From contig NZ_CP059973.1 of assembly GCF_009193295.2 (NCBI RefSeq), positions 4,650,001 through 4,714,000 on the forward strand: a stretch of DNA of 64,000 bases, in the 5' to 3' direction. Of this stretch, positions 18,699-28,040 are shown in pieces (positions within the stretch are counted from its first letter, which is position 1; every line of letters starts with the position of its first letter). The stretch comes from Bacteroides luhongzhouii. GTDB taxonomy: Bacteria; Bacteroidota; Bacteroidia; Bacteroidales; Bacteroidaceae. The notes below the pieces were generated by a model that saw nothing but the letters and a program-made list of their open reading frames with translations, did not search any database and had not been told where the DNA came from. Made by a program: the position numbers and the translations under genes.

Positions 18699-20516
18699 CT
18701 AACGCAATGCATTACATATCTTCTCATTTATTTTTCGTAAGCGTTCTTCATCAAGCTTTATAACCTTACGGTCATAAGTCAGTAAACCATTTATTTCAAT
18801 CTCAACATCAGAGGTTTGTGTATAAACAGCAGCGGAAAAACCTCTCGGAATAAGTTTATACAGCATATCCGCATATTTCTGATATTCGTCAGTAGCCTCT
18901 TGAGAAGAATTGAATTGTACGTATCCCCAATTCTTATCCGGTTCCCACAGATGTTCTTTACAGATCATACCAATTCCACCGAACTCTCCTAAAACATTTG
19001 CTCTTTGAGCATCATAAAGATACATTTCAGGAGCCGGATAATTATGTAAGTCAAGCATATCCCCACATGTATAATGATTGCCGCCACTTGCCGGATTCAC
19101 TAAACGAGACGGATCATATTGTTTGGTCCAAGCTGCAATCTCCGGTGTTTTAAATTGTCCCCAAGCCTCATTAAATGGAATCCAGACACCAATACAAGGA
19201 TAAGAATATAAGTAATCAATGACTTCTTTCCATTCCTTACGATAAATCGCTTCCGATTCTGGAGAACGTTTAAAATCAATACCATCAAAATAACTCCGGT
19301 TTTGCCATTCATAATTACGATCACCACTTGGCATATCCTGCCACACAATAATCCCTAGCTGGTCGCAATGTGTATACCATCGGGCCGGTTCCACTTTGAT
19401 GTGTTTACGAATCATGTTAAAGCCAAAGTCTTTTGTCTTTTGAACATCATAACGCAAAGCCGCGTCACTGGGAGCTGTATAGAGGCCGTCAGGCCACCAT
19501 CCCTGATCCAAAGGGCCAAATTGAAACAAGTCCTGATTATTTAGTTGCAACCGCACTATGCCATCCTTATCCCGTCGGGTTGAATATTTCCGCATGGCGA
19601 CATAACCATTCACCTTGTCCATCGTTTTACCATTGCTTTCCAAAGTCACCTCTGTCTTATAAAGAAAAGGAGATTGAGGAGACCATAGTTTGACATTTTC
19701 AGGCATTGCCAGTTCAATAACCTGTTTATTTACAGCTACTCCTTCAGCAACCAGCTGTTCACTATCAAATACTTTCACTCTTACCCGGCCGGTAAAGTAC
19801 TCACTGGTAGTAACCGCCACATTGATTCGACGTAAATCAATATCAGGCGTCGTACGCACGTTTGTGATATGGCAAATAGGTACAGGCTCCAGCCAAACAG
19901 TCTGCCAAATACCTGTAACAGGAGTATACCAAACACCTTCGGGACGTTCCACTTGCTTTCCTCGTGGTTGTACTCCTTTATCTGTCGGATCCCAAACACG
20001 AACAGTCAGCTTATTTCCTCCTTTTTTTAAGGCGGAAGATATATTAAATGAAAAAGGTGTATACCCACCTGTATGTTCTCCTACTTTAATATCATTCACC
20101 CATACATCGGTTTTCCAGTCCACAGCTCCGAAATGAAGAAGAACATTCATTCCATTCCACTTCTCGGGTACATTAAATATACGGTTATACCATACTTCCT
20201 TTTCACCTCCCACTCTTTTTCCCACTCCGGACAGTGAAGATTCAACAGCAAAAGGGACTAATATCTTACCATCATACACAACGGGGGCTTCCATACCTTT
20301 AGGAACAATGGCATAATCCCAACAACCGTTCAGGTTCATCCATTGGGGACGCTCCATTATGGGCCGCGGATACTCCGGTAATACATTATTCGGGTCTATC
20401 TGCTCCCCCCATCGAGTCTTTATTTTGTCACCTGCCGGCGACCATTGCGCAAATGCTGCAACATTAAAAATCAATATAAATAAGAATAAAAAAATAGGCC
20501 GGATGAAGTTCTTCAT
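18699..20516 (-). CDS. GH2 family glycoside hydrolase
   Basis: Exported 605-residue GH2 enzyme, first gene of the PUL operon. Signal peptide MKNFIRPIFLFLFILIFNVA with cleavage near AFAQ. The sugar-binding jelly-roll domain includes LVPFAVESSLSGVG and VWYNRIFNVP. The Ig-like domain and TIM barrel follow, with acid/base Glu450 in PFNEAWGQF and nucleophile Glu511 in NVLGEFGGIG. It is short compared with LacZ and lacks C-terminal accessory domains. Activity could be beta-galactosidase, beta-mannosidase or beta-glucuronidase; sequence reading does not decide. It probably trims side chains in the periplasm. Confidence 0.9.
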   Translation of the reverse strand: MKNFIRPIFLFLFILIFNVAAFAQWSPAGDKIKTRWGEQIDPNNVLPEYPRPIMERPQWMNLNGCWDYAIVPKGMEAPVVYDGKILVPFAVESSLSGVGKRVGGEKEVWYNRIFNVPEKWNGMNVLLHFGAVDWKTDVWVNDIKVGEHTGGYTPFSFNISSALKKGGNKLTVRVWDPTDKGVQPRGKQVERPEGVWYTPVTGIWQTVWLEPVPICHITNVRTTPDIDLRRINVAVTTSEYFTGRVRVKVFDSEQLVAEGVAVNKQVIELAMPENVKLWSPQSPFLYKTEVTLESNGKTMDKVNGYVAMRKYSTRRDKDGIVRLQLNNQDLFQFGPLDQGWWPDGLYTAPSDAALRYDVQKTKDFGFNMIRKHIKVEPARWYTHCDQLGIIVWQDMPSGDRNYEWQNRSYFDGIDFKRSPESEAIYRKEWKEVIDYLYSYPCIGVWIPFNEAWGQFKTPEIAAWTKQYDPSRLVNPASGGNHYTCGDMLDLHNYPAPEMYLYDAQRANVLGEFGGIGMICKEHLWEPDKNWGYVQFNSSQEATDEYQKYADMLYKLIPRGFSAAVYTQTSDVEIEINGLLTYDRKVIKLDEERLRKINEKICNALR

Positions 20517-20569
20517 AAATTGCTTCGTTTAAAGTTAATAATAGATTTGATACTTTGTTTTCACGTATC

Positions 20570-20577
20570 CAAAAGTA
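20570..20577 (-). promoter_or_regulatory. Putative PUL operon promoter (-7 TACTTTTG)
   Basis: On the minus strand TACTTTTG fits the -7 consensus and would place the start site near 20563, about 47 nt before the GH2 start. No TTTG occurs at the proper -33 distance, as expected for a promoter that needs an activator such as the adjacent HTCS. Its neighbour palindrome at 20629-20653 is a candidate operator. Confidence 0.5.
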
Positions 20578-20628
20578 GCCACTACCCTCTAAATTCAGTA
20601 GAATTATTGAAGCTATTCATATAACAAT

Positions 20629-20653
20629 CGAATCAAAATCTTCATTTGATTCG
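20629..20653. promoter_or_regulatory. 9-bp palindrome upstream of the PUL promoter
   Basis: CGAATCAAA (20629-20637) and TTTGATTCG (20645-20653) form a perfect inverted repeat with a 7-nt spacer. It lies between the HTCS stop and the candidate PUL promoter, 52 bp upstream of the -7 box. It could be an activator site or the HTCS transcript end. No strong T-tract follows on the minus strand, which slightly favours an operator. Confidence 0.4.
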
Positions 20654-20695
20654 ATAATTGCCTATGTAGAAAGGATAATTGCAGAGAAAGGTTGT

Positions 20696-23600
20696 CTACA
20701 TCTCCACAAAGTCCTTTGGAAGTACCCCAAATTGTTTTTGGAAGCACTTTGCAAAATAAGAAGGAGTACTAAAACCAACCGCATAACAGACTTCATTTAT
20801 TTTATAAGATTTATCTTTGAGAAGTACAGCTGCTTTCTTGAGACGCTCTACCCGAATATAATCATTGGGAGTCATATCAAGTATGCCTCTAATTTTCCGG
20901 TTCAAGCTGGAACGACTCATGTTCAGTAACTGTGCCATATTATCCAGATTAAAATCCGGGTCCTGCAAATTATCATATACTATTTTATTCAATTCTTCCA
21001 GAAAAACCCTATCGGCATTCGTTTGTGCCATCGTTGCTGTAAACACAAAAGGAGAATGGCAGAATGCCTGTCTTAGTTTCTCACGATTACAAAGCAGGCT
21101 CTCAATTGTAGCTATCAAATATTCTACAGAGAAAGGCTTTTCAATATATGCATCTGCTGCCAGCCTCAATCCCTCTATTTTCGATTCAAGATTTGTTTTG
21201 GCAGTCAACAGTAGTACAGGGATATGACTATACGTAAGATCTGTCTTCAATTGATGACACAATTCCATCCCGTCCATCCGTGGCATCATAACATCGCTAA
21301 TCAATAAATCAATATTTGCATTCTCCAATACTTCAAGAGCTTCAACTCCGTCTTTTGCTTTCAGAACAACATAGGCCGAAGATAATTGTTTAGCTATAAA
21401 TGCCAGCATATCCTGATTGTCCTCCACTATCAGAATTACAGGAAGATGAGTTCCCTTTTCCAGTTCTTCTGCCATCAGATTTTCAAGATCTGATGTTTTT
21501 TCTTCCTCCTCTAATACATTCTTCTGTAATTCCTGTGCTTCCTCTACATGGCTGACTGGAATTTCTAATGCAAAACAATTGGCTCCTTCCATATTTTCAA
21601 GACATAAGGTTCCATGATGTAACTCTGCCAAAGAACGTGCCAAAGCAAGACCGAGACCGGTACCGGAAGCATATTTTTCGTTGTTCTGAACCTGAACAAA
21701 AGGTTGAAAAATCTCTTCCCGCATATGAATGGGAATAACAGACCCGTCATTGCATACTTTTATTATAAAGCTGCTTGCATTACACTTTACTGTTATAGTT
21801 ATATAAGTAGTTGCAAATTTCACAGCATTACTCAACAAATTGCTTATAATTTTAATCAACGCTTCGCGATCGACAGCAGCGGAAATCTTTTCCGAAGGCA
21901 AATCGATAGAAAGTTTTATATCTTTTTGTCGTGCCAAAGATGTAAAACGGATATAAACTCCATACACTATTTCCTGAATATCACATTCAGATAAAATGAG
22001 TGTGAAACTATTATTGGCTGTTTTGCGAAAATCCAACAACTGATTTATAAGATTCAATAAGCGGTCAGAATTTTGCTTCATGATAACCAAATCCTCCCGC
22101 ACATCATCTGCTAAAGGTTTATCTTTCAAGATACACTCCAAAGGACCTTTGATTAACGTCAACGGAGTCCGTATTTCATGTGCTACATTCGTAAAAAAGT
22201 TAATTTTGGCAGAATAAAGTTCGCGTTCTTTCCTTTGCTCAAACTTTTCCATTTGCTGCATATGCTTGCGAGCCATCCGACGCCTGGAATATCGTATAAT
22301 AGCATAAAAAGCACACAATAATAAAAGAAGATAAACAGCATAAGCCCATCCCGTCAGATAAAACGGCGGACGAATATAAATATGTAATTTTAATGGCACA
22401 TCATTCCAGACTCCGTCACTGTTCACTCCTTTTGCATAAAGGATATACGGTCCATATGGCAAATTAGAATAACTGACTAATGATCCCCTTGCTTCATACC
22501 ATTCTTTATCAAATCCTTCCAACTTATATAATAGTTTATTCTGATCTAAAGTAGAATACCCCAGTGTCGCAAAGCGAAATGAGAAGGAATTTTGAGATGC
22601 GGTCAGTTCAATGGAGTCTGACACCGTTATACTCTGTTTCAAAGGTGATCCTTTTGTATTTGGTATTACTTCTTTATTGAAAATCATAAAGTCCGTTATC
22701 ACCAAAGGAGATACATAATCATTATCGATAAAAGTAGACGGATCAAAAGATATAAGCCCTGTAATACAACCAAAATAGATTCTTCCATCCGCCGTTTGAT
22801 GACTTGAACGGTAATTAAATTGATTGCTCAATAGTCCATCGGCAATGGTAAAGTTTTTAATAACTTTGGTGTCCGGTTGGAAACGAACTAGTCCTTTGTT
22901 TGTGGTCAGCCAAAAAACACCACGCTTATCTTCTATAATCTGATGAACAACATCACTTGGTAGTCCGATAGAATTCGAATCATAACATTCGAAAGTTCCG
23001 GAATCTGAAACCAATCGACAGAATCCTCCACCTTCAGTAGTAAACCATAATTGATGACGGCTATCTTCAAAGATACTTAGAATTTTATCAGAAGATAAGC
23101 TTAGTGAATCATTTTCCTTATGGTAGAAATGAATACACTTTTGCTTCTCTGTTTCTAACTTATACACTCCATTAAAGGTTGCCAACCAAAGGTGTCCTTT
23201 TAGGTCTTCATGCAAATCATAAATCAAAGTAGGTGGGACAGATTCAATTCGTGAAAAGCAATCATTCTCATTATGATATTCAAATAGTCCGTCAGCAGTA
23301 CCCAGATATATTTTACCGGACACTGTGCGTCGAATCACAAAAATATCACTGGAACTCAACCCACAGGAATCTTTTTTCCGGTAAGTTTTCACAGCATTCG
23401 TCTGTAGATTGATTCGATTAAGTCCTCCTGAAAATGTACCAATCCACAAAAATCCATTCTCCAGACATAATCCATGAATATTATGATAAATAGAATGATG
23501 ATGGAACGGTTTCAGCTCCTTTGTCGTAGGATTATAATAAAACAAACCTTTATCCTCTGTACCAATCCACAAATTTCCTTTTTCGTCTTCTACGATTTCC

Positions 23601-24655
23601 CGAACACGTTCACCCAGTTCTTCCATTCCTTTATGAGGATATATTTTCTCAAAGAATGTATATTGTTTAGGGTAATAGTTTATTCCTCCAAAATAAGATC
23701 CAATCCACATTCCTCCTTCTTTATCTTTATATAAAGAATAGACAACATTATCTGATAATGCATAGGAAGTTCCCACCAAACTTTGAATATGGGTTATAGA
23801 ACCTTTCTTGATGTTATAAGTATAAATACCGGATTCCGTACCGATCCACAACTCATTTTCAGAATAGAGCGCAATTTCCCGCACGTAAACATCATCGCCT
23901 TTATCATCTACAGATAGCAACGTACGGACTTGCCGGGTCGCCAAATTGATTTCTTTCAAGCCTTTAGTCAAGCCAACATATAACAGATTCTCTTCTCCTT
24001 TAATTATTTTATTGACTACTTCATTCTTAAAGGGTTGGGTACCATCCTGTGCGATAAAAGGATATACAGTGTTGAAATTATCAAGAGTAAAATACAGATT
24101 ATCGGCATAAAAAGCTCCCCAACAAGTTCCCTGATCGAACAAAAAGTTTTTCATACCGGCCCAGGGTATTTTTAATTGTACCAAATCTTTTTGTTGTGGG
24201 TGAAAACAAAAAAATCCATCAGCAGAAGAGATATAAATGCCATCTTTATTCTCATCAATCATATATACAGAACGGGTAATACCTAAACCATCAGCAGTCT
24301 TTACATCAAAAAAATATGTATTCTCACATGAAATAGAATAAATATAGACTCCGGCATCGGTACCGATCCAGATCTGTCCGTCCTTATCTTCATAAAGTGC
24401 AGTAACACAATTATTACCCAGCATACCATTAGCTTTGCAATATACTTGAAAAGAAGTTCCATCAAAGCGATTCAATCCATCTTTAGTGCCAAACCACATA
24501 AAACCAAGATGATCTTGCAGAATAGCATATATACTATTCTGTGATAAACCATCATTAATGTTCCATGAACGGAAATAATATTGATTACTAGTCATTAAAT
24601 TAGCGAATAGCAATGCAGGACAACTAATTAACACTAATAACAAAAATCTTTTCAT
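20696..24655 (-). CDS. Hybrid two-component system regulator (HTCS) of the PUL
   Basis: A 1319-residue one-protein sensor and transcription factor. After the signal peptide comes a periplasmic sensor of repeated propeller blades (many DG-x-x-WIGT-x-x-G repeats) and a Y_Y_Y domain (LLYKLEGFDKEWYEA). One membrane helix near residue 790 (AYAVYLLLLLCAFYAII) leads to a HisKA domain (VAHEIRTPLTLIKG), an ATPase domain (NLLSNAVKFA, GTGLGLALARSL), a receiver (LISDVMMPRMDG) and a C-terminal AraC HTH (last about 100 residues, VCYAVGFSTPSYFAKCF). All key catalytic residues are present. It lies just upstream of GH2-SusCD in the same direction and should activate them on sensing a glycan fragment. Confidence 0.96.
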   Translation of the reverse strand: MKRFLLLVLISCPALLFANLMTSNQYYFRSWNINDGLSQNSIYAILQDHLGFMWFGTKDGLNRFDGTSFQVYCKANGMLGNNCVTALYEDKDGQIWIGTDAGVYIYSISCENTYFFDVKTADGLGITRSVYMIDENKDGIYISSADGFFCFHPQQKDLVQLKIPWAGMKNFLFDQGTCWGAFYADNLYFTLDNFNTVYPFIAQDGTQPFKNEVVNKIIKGEENLLYVGLTKGLKEINLATRQVRTLLSVDDKGDDVYVREIALYSENELWIGTESGIYTYNIKKGSITHIQSLVGTSYALSDNVVYSLYKDKEGGMWIGSYFGGINYYPKQYTFFEKIYPHKGMEELGERVREIVEDEKGNLWIGTEDKGLFYYNPTTKELKPFHHHSIYHNIHGLCLENGFLWIGTFSGGLNRINLQTNAVKTYRKKDSCGLSSSDIFVIRRTVSGKIYLGTADGLFEYHNENDCFSRIESVPPTLIYDLHEDLKGHLWLATFNGVYKLETEKQKCIHFYHKENDSLSLSSDKILSIFEDSRHQLWFTTEGGGFCRLVSDSGTFECYDSNSIGLPSDVVHQIIEDKRGVFWLTTNKGLVRFQPDTKVIKNFTIADGLLSNQFNYRSSHQTADGRIYFGCITGLISFDPSTFIDNDYVSPLVITDFMIFNKEVIPNTKGSPLKQSITVSDSIELTASQNSFSFRFATLGYSTLDQNKLLYKLEGFDKEWYEARGSLVSYSNLPYGPYILYAKGVNSDGVWNDVPLKLHIYIRPPFYLTGWAYAVYLLLLLCAFYAIIRYSRRRMARKHMQQMEKFEQRKERELYSAKINFFTNVAHEIRTPLTLIKGPLECILKDKPLADDVREDLVIMKQNSDRLLNLINQLLDFRKTANNSFTLILSECDIQEIVYGVYIRFTSLARQKDIKLSIDLPSEKISAAVDREALIKIISNLLSNAVKFATTYITITVKCNASSFIIKVCNDGSVIPIHMREEIFQPFVQVQNNEKYASGTGLGLALARSLAELHHGTLCLENMEGANCFALEIPVSHVEEAQELQKNVLEEEEKTSDLENLMAEELEKGTHLPVILIVEDNQDMLAFIAKQLSSAYVVLKAKDGVEALEVLENANIDLLISDVMMPRMDGMELCHQLKTDLTYSHIPVLLLTAKTNLESKIEGLRLAADAYIEKPFSVEYLIATIESLLCNREKLRQAFCHSPFVFTATMAQTNADRVFLEELNKIVYDNLQDPDFNLDNMAQLLNMSRSSLNRKIRGILDMTPNDYIRVERLKKAAVLLKDKSYKINEVCYAVGFSTPSYFAKCFQKQFGVLPKDFVEM

Positions 24656-24727
24656 AATATTAGATATTTAAAAATAAGCCTCAATCACATAGTGAAATCA
24701 CTCTGCATATTTAGTCTCTCACCTTGA

Positions 24728-24735
24728 CAAATATA
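24728..24735 (-). promoter_or_regulatory. -7 box (TATATTTG) for the HTCS gene
   Basis: A minus-strand TATATTTG about 73 bp before the HTCS start. Upstream, only GTTG-like sequence is found at 18 bp, so the -33 element is poor. It fits low constitutive expression of a sensor. Confidence 0.45.
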
Positions 24736-25110
24736 CAAAATATTAGTAATTGACAACTATTTCACTATTATTTCCTATTAAATAAATTAGGAGAACTTCT
24801 TTCTATTTTACAAAAAGTCACTACTGACACTTTGTAATTCTTAATCTATCAGAAATCGCTTCTTTCCTCCCTTTACGCTGGAGTAAAGTATTTCTGCCAA
24901 CGTAGAGGCATTTAACAAAGTCACTATTATATAATCAAGCATGATATATACACATTTTGATAGATCAAGAAAACTTTTAAAATCTAAAAAGCATCATCTA
25001 TACCAATAAAGTTCCCTTTTATTCTTTTCTATTTATCATTATCAAAGACCGAAATAGAAAAATCAATGGAAGGAAAGTAGAAAATACTAACAATATTTAC
25101 GACATAGCGA

Positions 25111-25242
25111 CACTATCCCAATGGTTTGCTTACTCTATCCATAGCTTTTGGTGACATTATCCGTATCTTTTGCTTACTTTATCCTTATGTTTTTCACAAA
25201 TATAACGATGCTTTTCCGATAAAAACACGGTGTTTTTGTACA
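25111..25242. repeat. Six degenerate 22-bp tandem units in the HTCS-LruC intergenic region
   Basis: Four clear 22-bp units begin at 25111, 25133, 25155 and 25177 with the pattern C-T-x-TATCC-x-x-A-x-x-TTTTG-x-TTA. Two weaker ones begin at 25199 and 25221. The 749-bp interval 24656-25404 that holds them has no plausible gene. The period equals two helical turns, so each unit presents the same DNA face. They lie upstream of HTCS and downstream of the LruC gene. There are no spacers, so this is not CRISPR. The rest of the interval is A+T-rich and featureless apart from the terminator at 25320-25361. Confidence 0.6.
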
Positions 25243-25319
25243 AAACAAGCAAAATTTTCAGCATTTTAAAGGTTTTTGCTTGCTAACAGAGAGAAATAAC
25301 AAAACATGTGAGATAGCAA

Positions 25320-25361
25320 AATCCCTGATTACACAAACAATCGTCAGTATAATCAGGGATT
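25320..25361 (-). terminator. Terminator of the LruC lipoprotein gene
   Basis: AATCCCTGATTA (25320-25331) and TAATCAGGGATT (25350-25361) form a perfect 12-bp stem about 45 bp after the gene's stop codon. On the minus strand TTTTG follows, a short T-run. Confidence 0.65.
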
Positions 25362-25404
25362 CTAAAACTTTATGTAAAAAGTGTAGAGATGACGAAAAGT
25401 TTAT

Positions 25405-27744
25405 TTAGTACAGAATCACCTTATCACTGCTAACAGTCTTATACCAATCTGTAGTTGAGCTCTGATCGTGTGCCCAATCTGCAAATTTAGAATATGCGTT
25501 CGTTATCACTGTTGTTTCTATTGGATAAGCAAATTTATCAGGAACACACAGAGCCCATGTATTATTAACAGCCTTGATTACCTCGAGCACTTCATTATCT
25601 GCCAATTGGCCATTCGCCGTAGCCGAATTAAAATGAGTCAAATGGATTTCCGTTCTCTTTTGACCTATCCCCTGATAAGCAATGAAGAAGTCTAAACCAT
25701 CTGTCACACTAGGGACAGATATTGCATTCTTAAGTTTGACGTTCACTTCAAGAGTGTATATATCGGTCAGAGGAGTACTAGTATTCCCTGTATTCAACAT
25801 GGGACGTTGTGCTCCTGTATATCCATATATATAATGTGCATCTCCAAATAAAGGAATCACAAGTTCATTACCATTCGTTTCATAAGATGCATTTTCAAAT
25901 ATCCCGGAACTTAATGAGGCGGTACGTTGAGCAGCGCCTGCACCAAAACTTACCTCTTCTACATTATTTTTATCTATTCCTCGTATTCTCAAACCAGCAC
26001 CTAATTGTTTCACGGCACCAACCGCCCGAAGGTCGATTTTATATTTCAGTTCTTTCACGTCATTACCGGCTGCAGGCAAAGTTACATTCAACACAATATC
26101 ATTGAAATCATAATCTCCTGCTTTCGGATAGTTATCTTCGAAAGCATAAGAATAAACCGCATATCGGATCTCTACATTATCCGGTTCTTCATCAGAGTTA
26201 TATCCTTCTTTAATACAGTCACCGTCAGCAGGAAGTATAAATTCTGCTTTACCCGGGTTACAATAGGTAGCACCTTGCTGCAATCCTTTATTTGTCAGCC
26301 AATCAAAAGAACTCCATTCCCATTGATTTTTACCATTAGATGTTTGATCCGTTATTTCACAAATAATATTATTCGTTACTTTTGAATTAGAATAAGCCAA
26401 ACCGGAAGTATTGTCTATTGTATGAATTCTTAATAAGGCAGTTCCTTGTGTCGGACCGGTAACTGTTCTGAATAAATTAGCTTTGCCCGTACAAGTCAAC
26501 ATGGATTGTGCTTCCATCACGATATTATTATTATTTCCATTACCCGTCAATTCTTTGCAAACAGCTTCGGAAGTATTTCCCATAACAAGCGTACCAAATT
26601 GTAATTTTCCTGCTTTCAGATAACAACCGTTTTTAATATTTGTATTGTTGTTACCATCTATATTTTCAACTTCAATCGTTCCATGATTTATCAATGTGGT
26701 ACCATTGGTAGAAGCATTATAAGAATTCAGTTTAAGTGTTCCATAATTCACAAAATCAACTCCACTTCCACCTCCATCAATTTTCAAAAAGTCACAATCA
26801 ATCGTACCGGCATTATAGTTCGTACGCCCGGCCGAACTATTTGTTATCTGAATACCTCTGTCGCCTACAATACTTCCTTCCTGCATCACAGTTATATAAG
26901 AAGCTTGAGTTAATACCAGGCTCCCATTTTTAGCGACCTCTATCTTTCCACCATTCTCAACTATAATTTCTGTGATATTAGAAAATTGATTACTATTTTC
27001 TATAACCCATGTGCTTCCTTGAGGAACAATTACTTTCACAGCTTGGGCTCCGCCACTGCTTCCAGTGGTAGTTAAGCCTCCACTAAAAGTACCATTCGGA
27101 ATCTTAAACCAACGTTCTTGTTCCTTGAATACAGGCAAATTAGCATACTCAAACCATCCGAAACCTGCCCCCAAATCCCAACCGTTTTTAACTTCAGTAG
27201 CCGTCATTTTTTTATCACTAATAAACTCTGCTGTATATGGAGCTTCCACAACTGGTATACTAGTCGCCACAGCTCGTGATATAGAACGTGTTGGCGTACT
27301 TTTGTCTCCAAAATGCACTGTCACTGTACCATTTTCAATCGCTGCCGGTTGAACCAGATAACGTTTGTGCTCATCAATACGTGCAACAAACACCTTATCA
27401 AGCGCTGTTGCACAATCCATCCCCACATTCAAAGTCGTACTTTGATTGACAGTTCCTTCCGCTAAGAGTTTTGCTGTACTTCCCGGACTTAATGGATTGG
27501 CATCAAATATTTGTATCTTATAATCTATTCCCTGATCTCTATTGACTGATACATGCGCCGTCACGCTTCGTGACATTGTCCAATCACCATCAGGGTCGAT
27601 GTTTTTTACAGGAAAAGTTTCTTCGTAAATTTGTCTCAGTTGATCTGCATTAAACAGATTTTTCTCATTATCAACACAACTGATAAAACCGATGAAAGAC
27701 GCTAATAACGAGAAAGTGAATACTTTTGCAATGTTCTGTTTCAT
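25405..27744 (-). CDS. LruC-domain (DUF4842) surface lipoprotein
   Basis: A 779-residue lipoprotein (GFISC, Cys23, then VDNEKNLF). N-terminal part: extended beta domain. Middle about residues 240-460: many short repeats of asparagine- and glycine-rich strands (ITEIIVENGGKIEV, YNAGTIDCDFLKIDGG), looking like a right-handed beta-solenoid. C-terminal LruC domain: AFEDNYPKAGDYDFNDIVLN, an acidic loop that could bind calcium, then LGAGLRIRG. LruC proteins are secreted or surface proteins of uncertain role. A paralogue lies at 41879-44263. It is monocistronic with its own promoter and terminator. Confidence 0.85.
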   Translation of the reverse strand: MKQNIAKVFTFSLLASFIGFISCVDNEKNLFNADQLRQIYEETFPVKNIDPDGDWTMSRSVTAHVSVNRDQGIDYKIQIFDANPLSPGSTAKLLAEGTVNQSTTLNVGMDCATALDKVFVARIDEHKRYLVQPAAIENGTVTVHFGDKSTPTRSISRAVATSIPVVEAPYTAEFISDKKMTATEVKNGWDLGAGFGWFEYANLPVFKEQERWFKIPNGTFSGGLTTTGSSGGAQAVKVIVPQGSTWVIENSNQFSNITEIIVENGGKIEVAKNGSLVLTQASYITVMQEGSIVGDRGIQITNSSAGRTNYNAGTIDCDFLKIDGGGSGVDFVNYGTLKLNSYNASTNGTTLINHGTIEVENIDGNNNTNIKNGCYLKAGKLQFGTLVMGNTSEAVCKELTGNGNNNNIVMEAQSMLTCTGKANLFRTVTGPTQGTALLRIHTIDNTSGLAYSNSKVTNNIICEITDQTSNGKNQWEWSSFDWLTNKGLQQGATYCNPGKAEFILPADGDCIKEGYNSDEEPDNVEIRYAVYSYAFEDNYPKAGDYDFNDIVLNVTLPAAGNDVKELKYKIDLRAVGAVKQLGAGLRIRGIDKNNVEEVSFGAGAAQRTASLSSGIFENASYETNGNELVIPLFGDAHYIYGYTGAQRPMLNTGNTSTPLTDIYTLEVNVKLKNAISVPSVTDGLDFFIAYQGIGQKRTEIHLTHFNSATANGQLADNEVLEVIKAVNNTWALCVPDKFAYPIETTVITNAYSKFADWAHDQSSTTDWYKTVSSDKVILY

Positions 27745-27820
27745 AATCTTTTAATGCTTTAGTTTGTTTTATTTGTGAAAAACACAAATCACTACCAATC
27801 AACAATCAGTAATGAATATA

Positions 27821-27828
27821 CAAAGATA
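27821..27828 (-). promoter_or_regulatory. -7 box (TATCTTTG) for the LruC lipoprotein gene
   Basis: Minus-strand TATCTTTG, 77 bp before the start at 27744, gives a leader of about 70 nt. No TTTG lies at 19-21 bp. The rest of 27745-28040 is A+T-rich with no other feature seen. Confidence 0.5.
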
Positions 27829-28040
27829 ATTGTATTTATAAACATTATACAGATTACGTCGCATTTTCCGATTTGCAGTTAACATCTTTTAAACCGCCTC
27901 ACTCTAATTATTTATATTGAAAGACTGTTAGTTATATCGTTGAATATAAAAGTTTAATACTACTTATTCAATAGCATATAGCAAAAAAAGAGTTGCATAT
28001 TTCTTTCATCTCTCCCCATTGACAAGATAAAAATCAAAGA

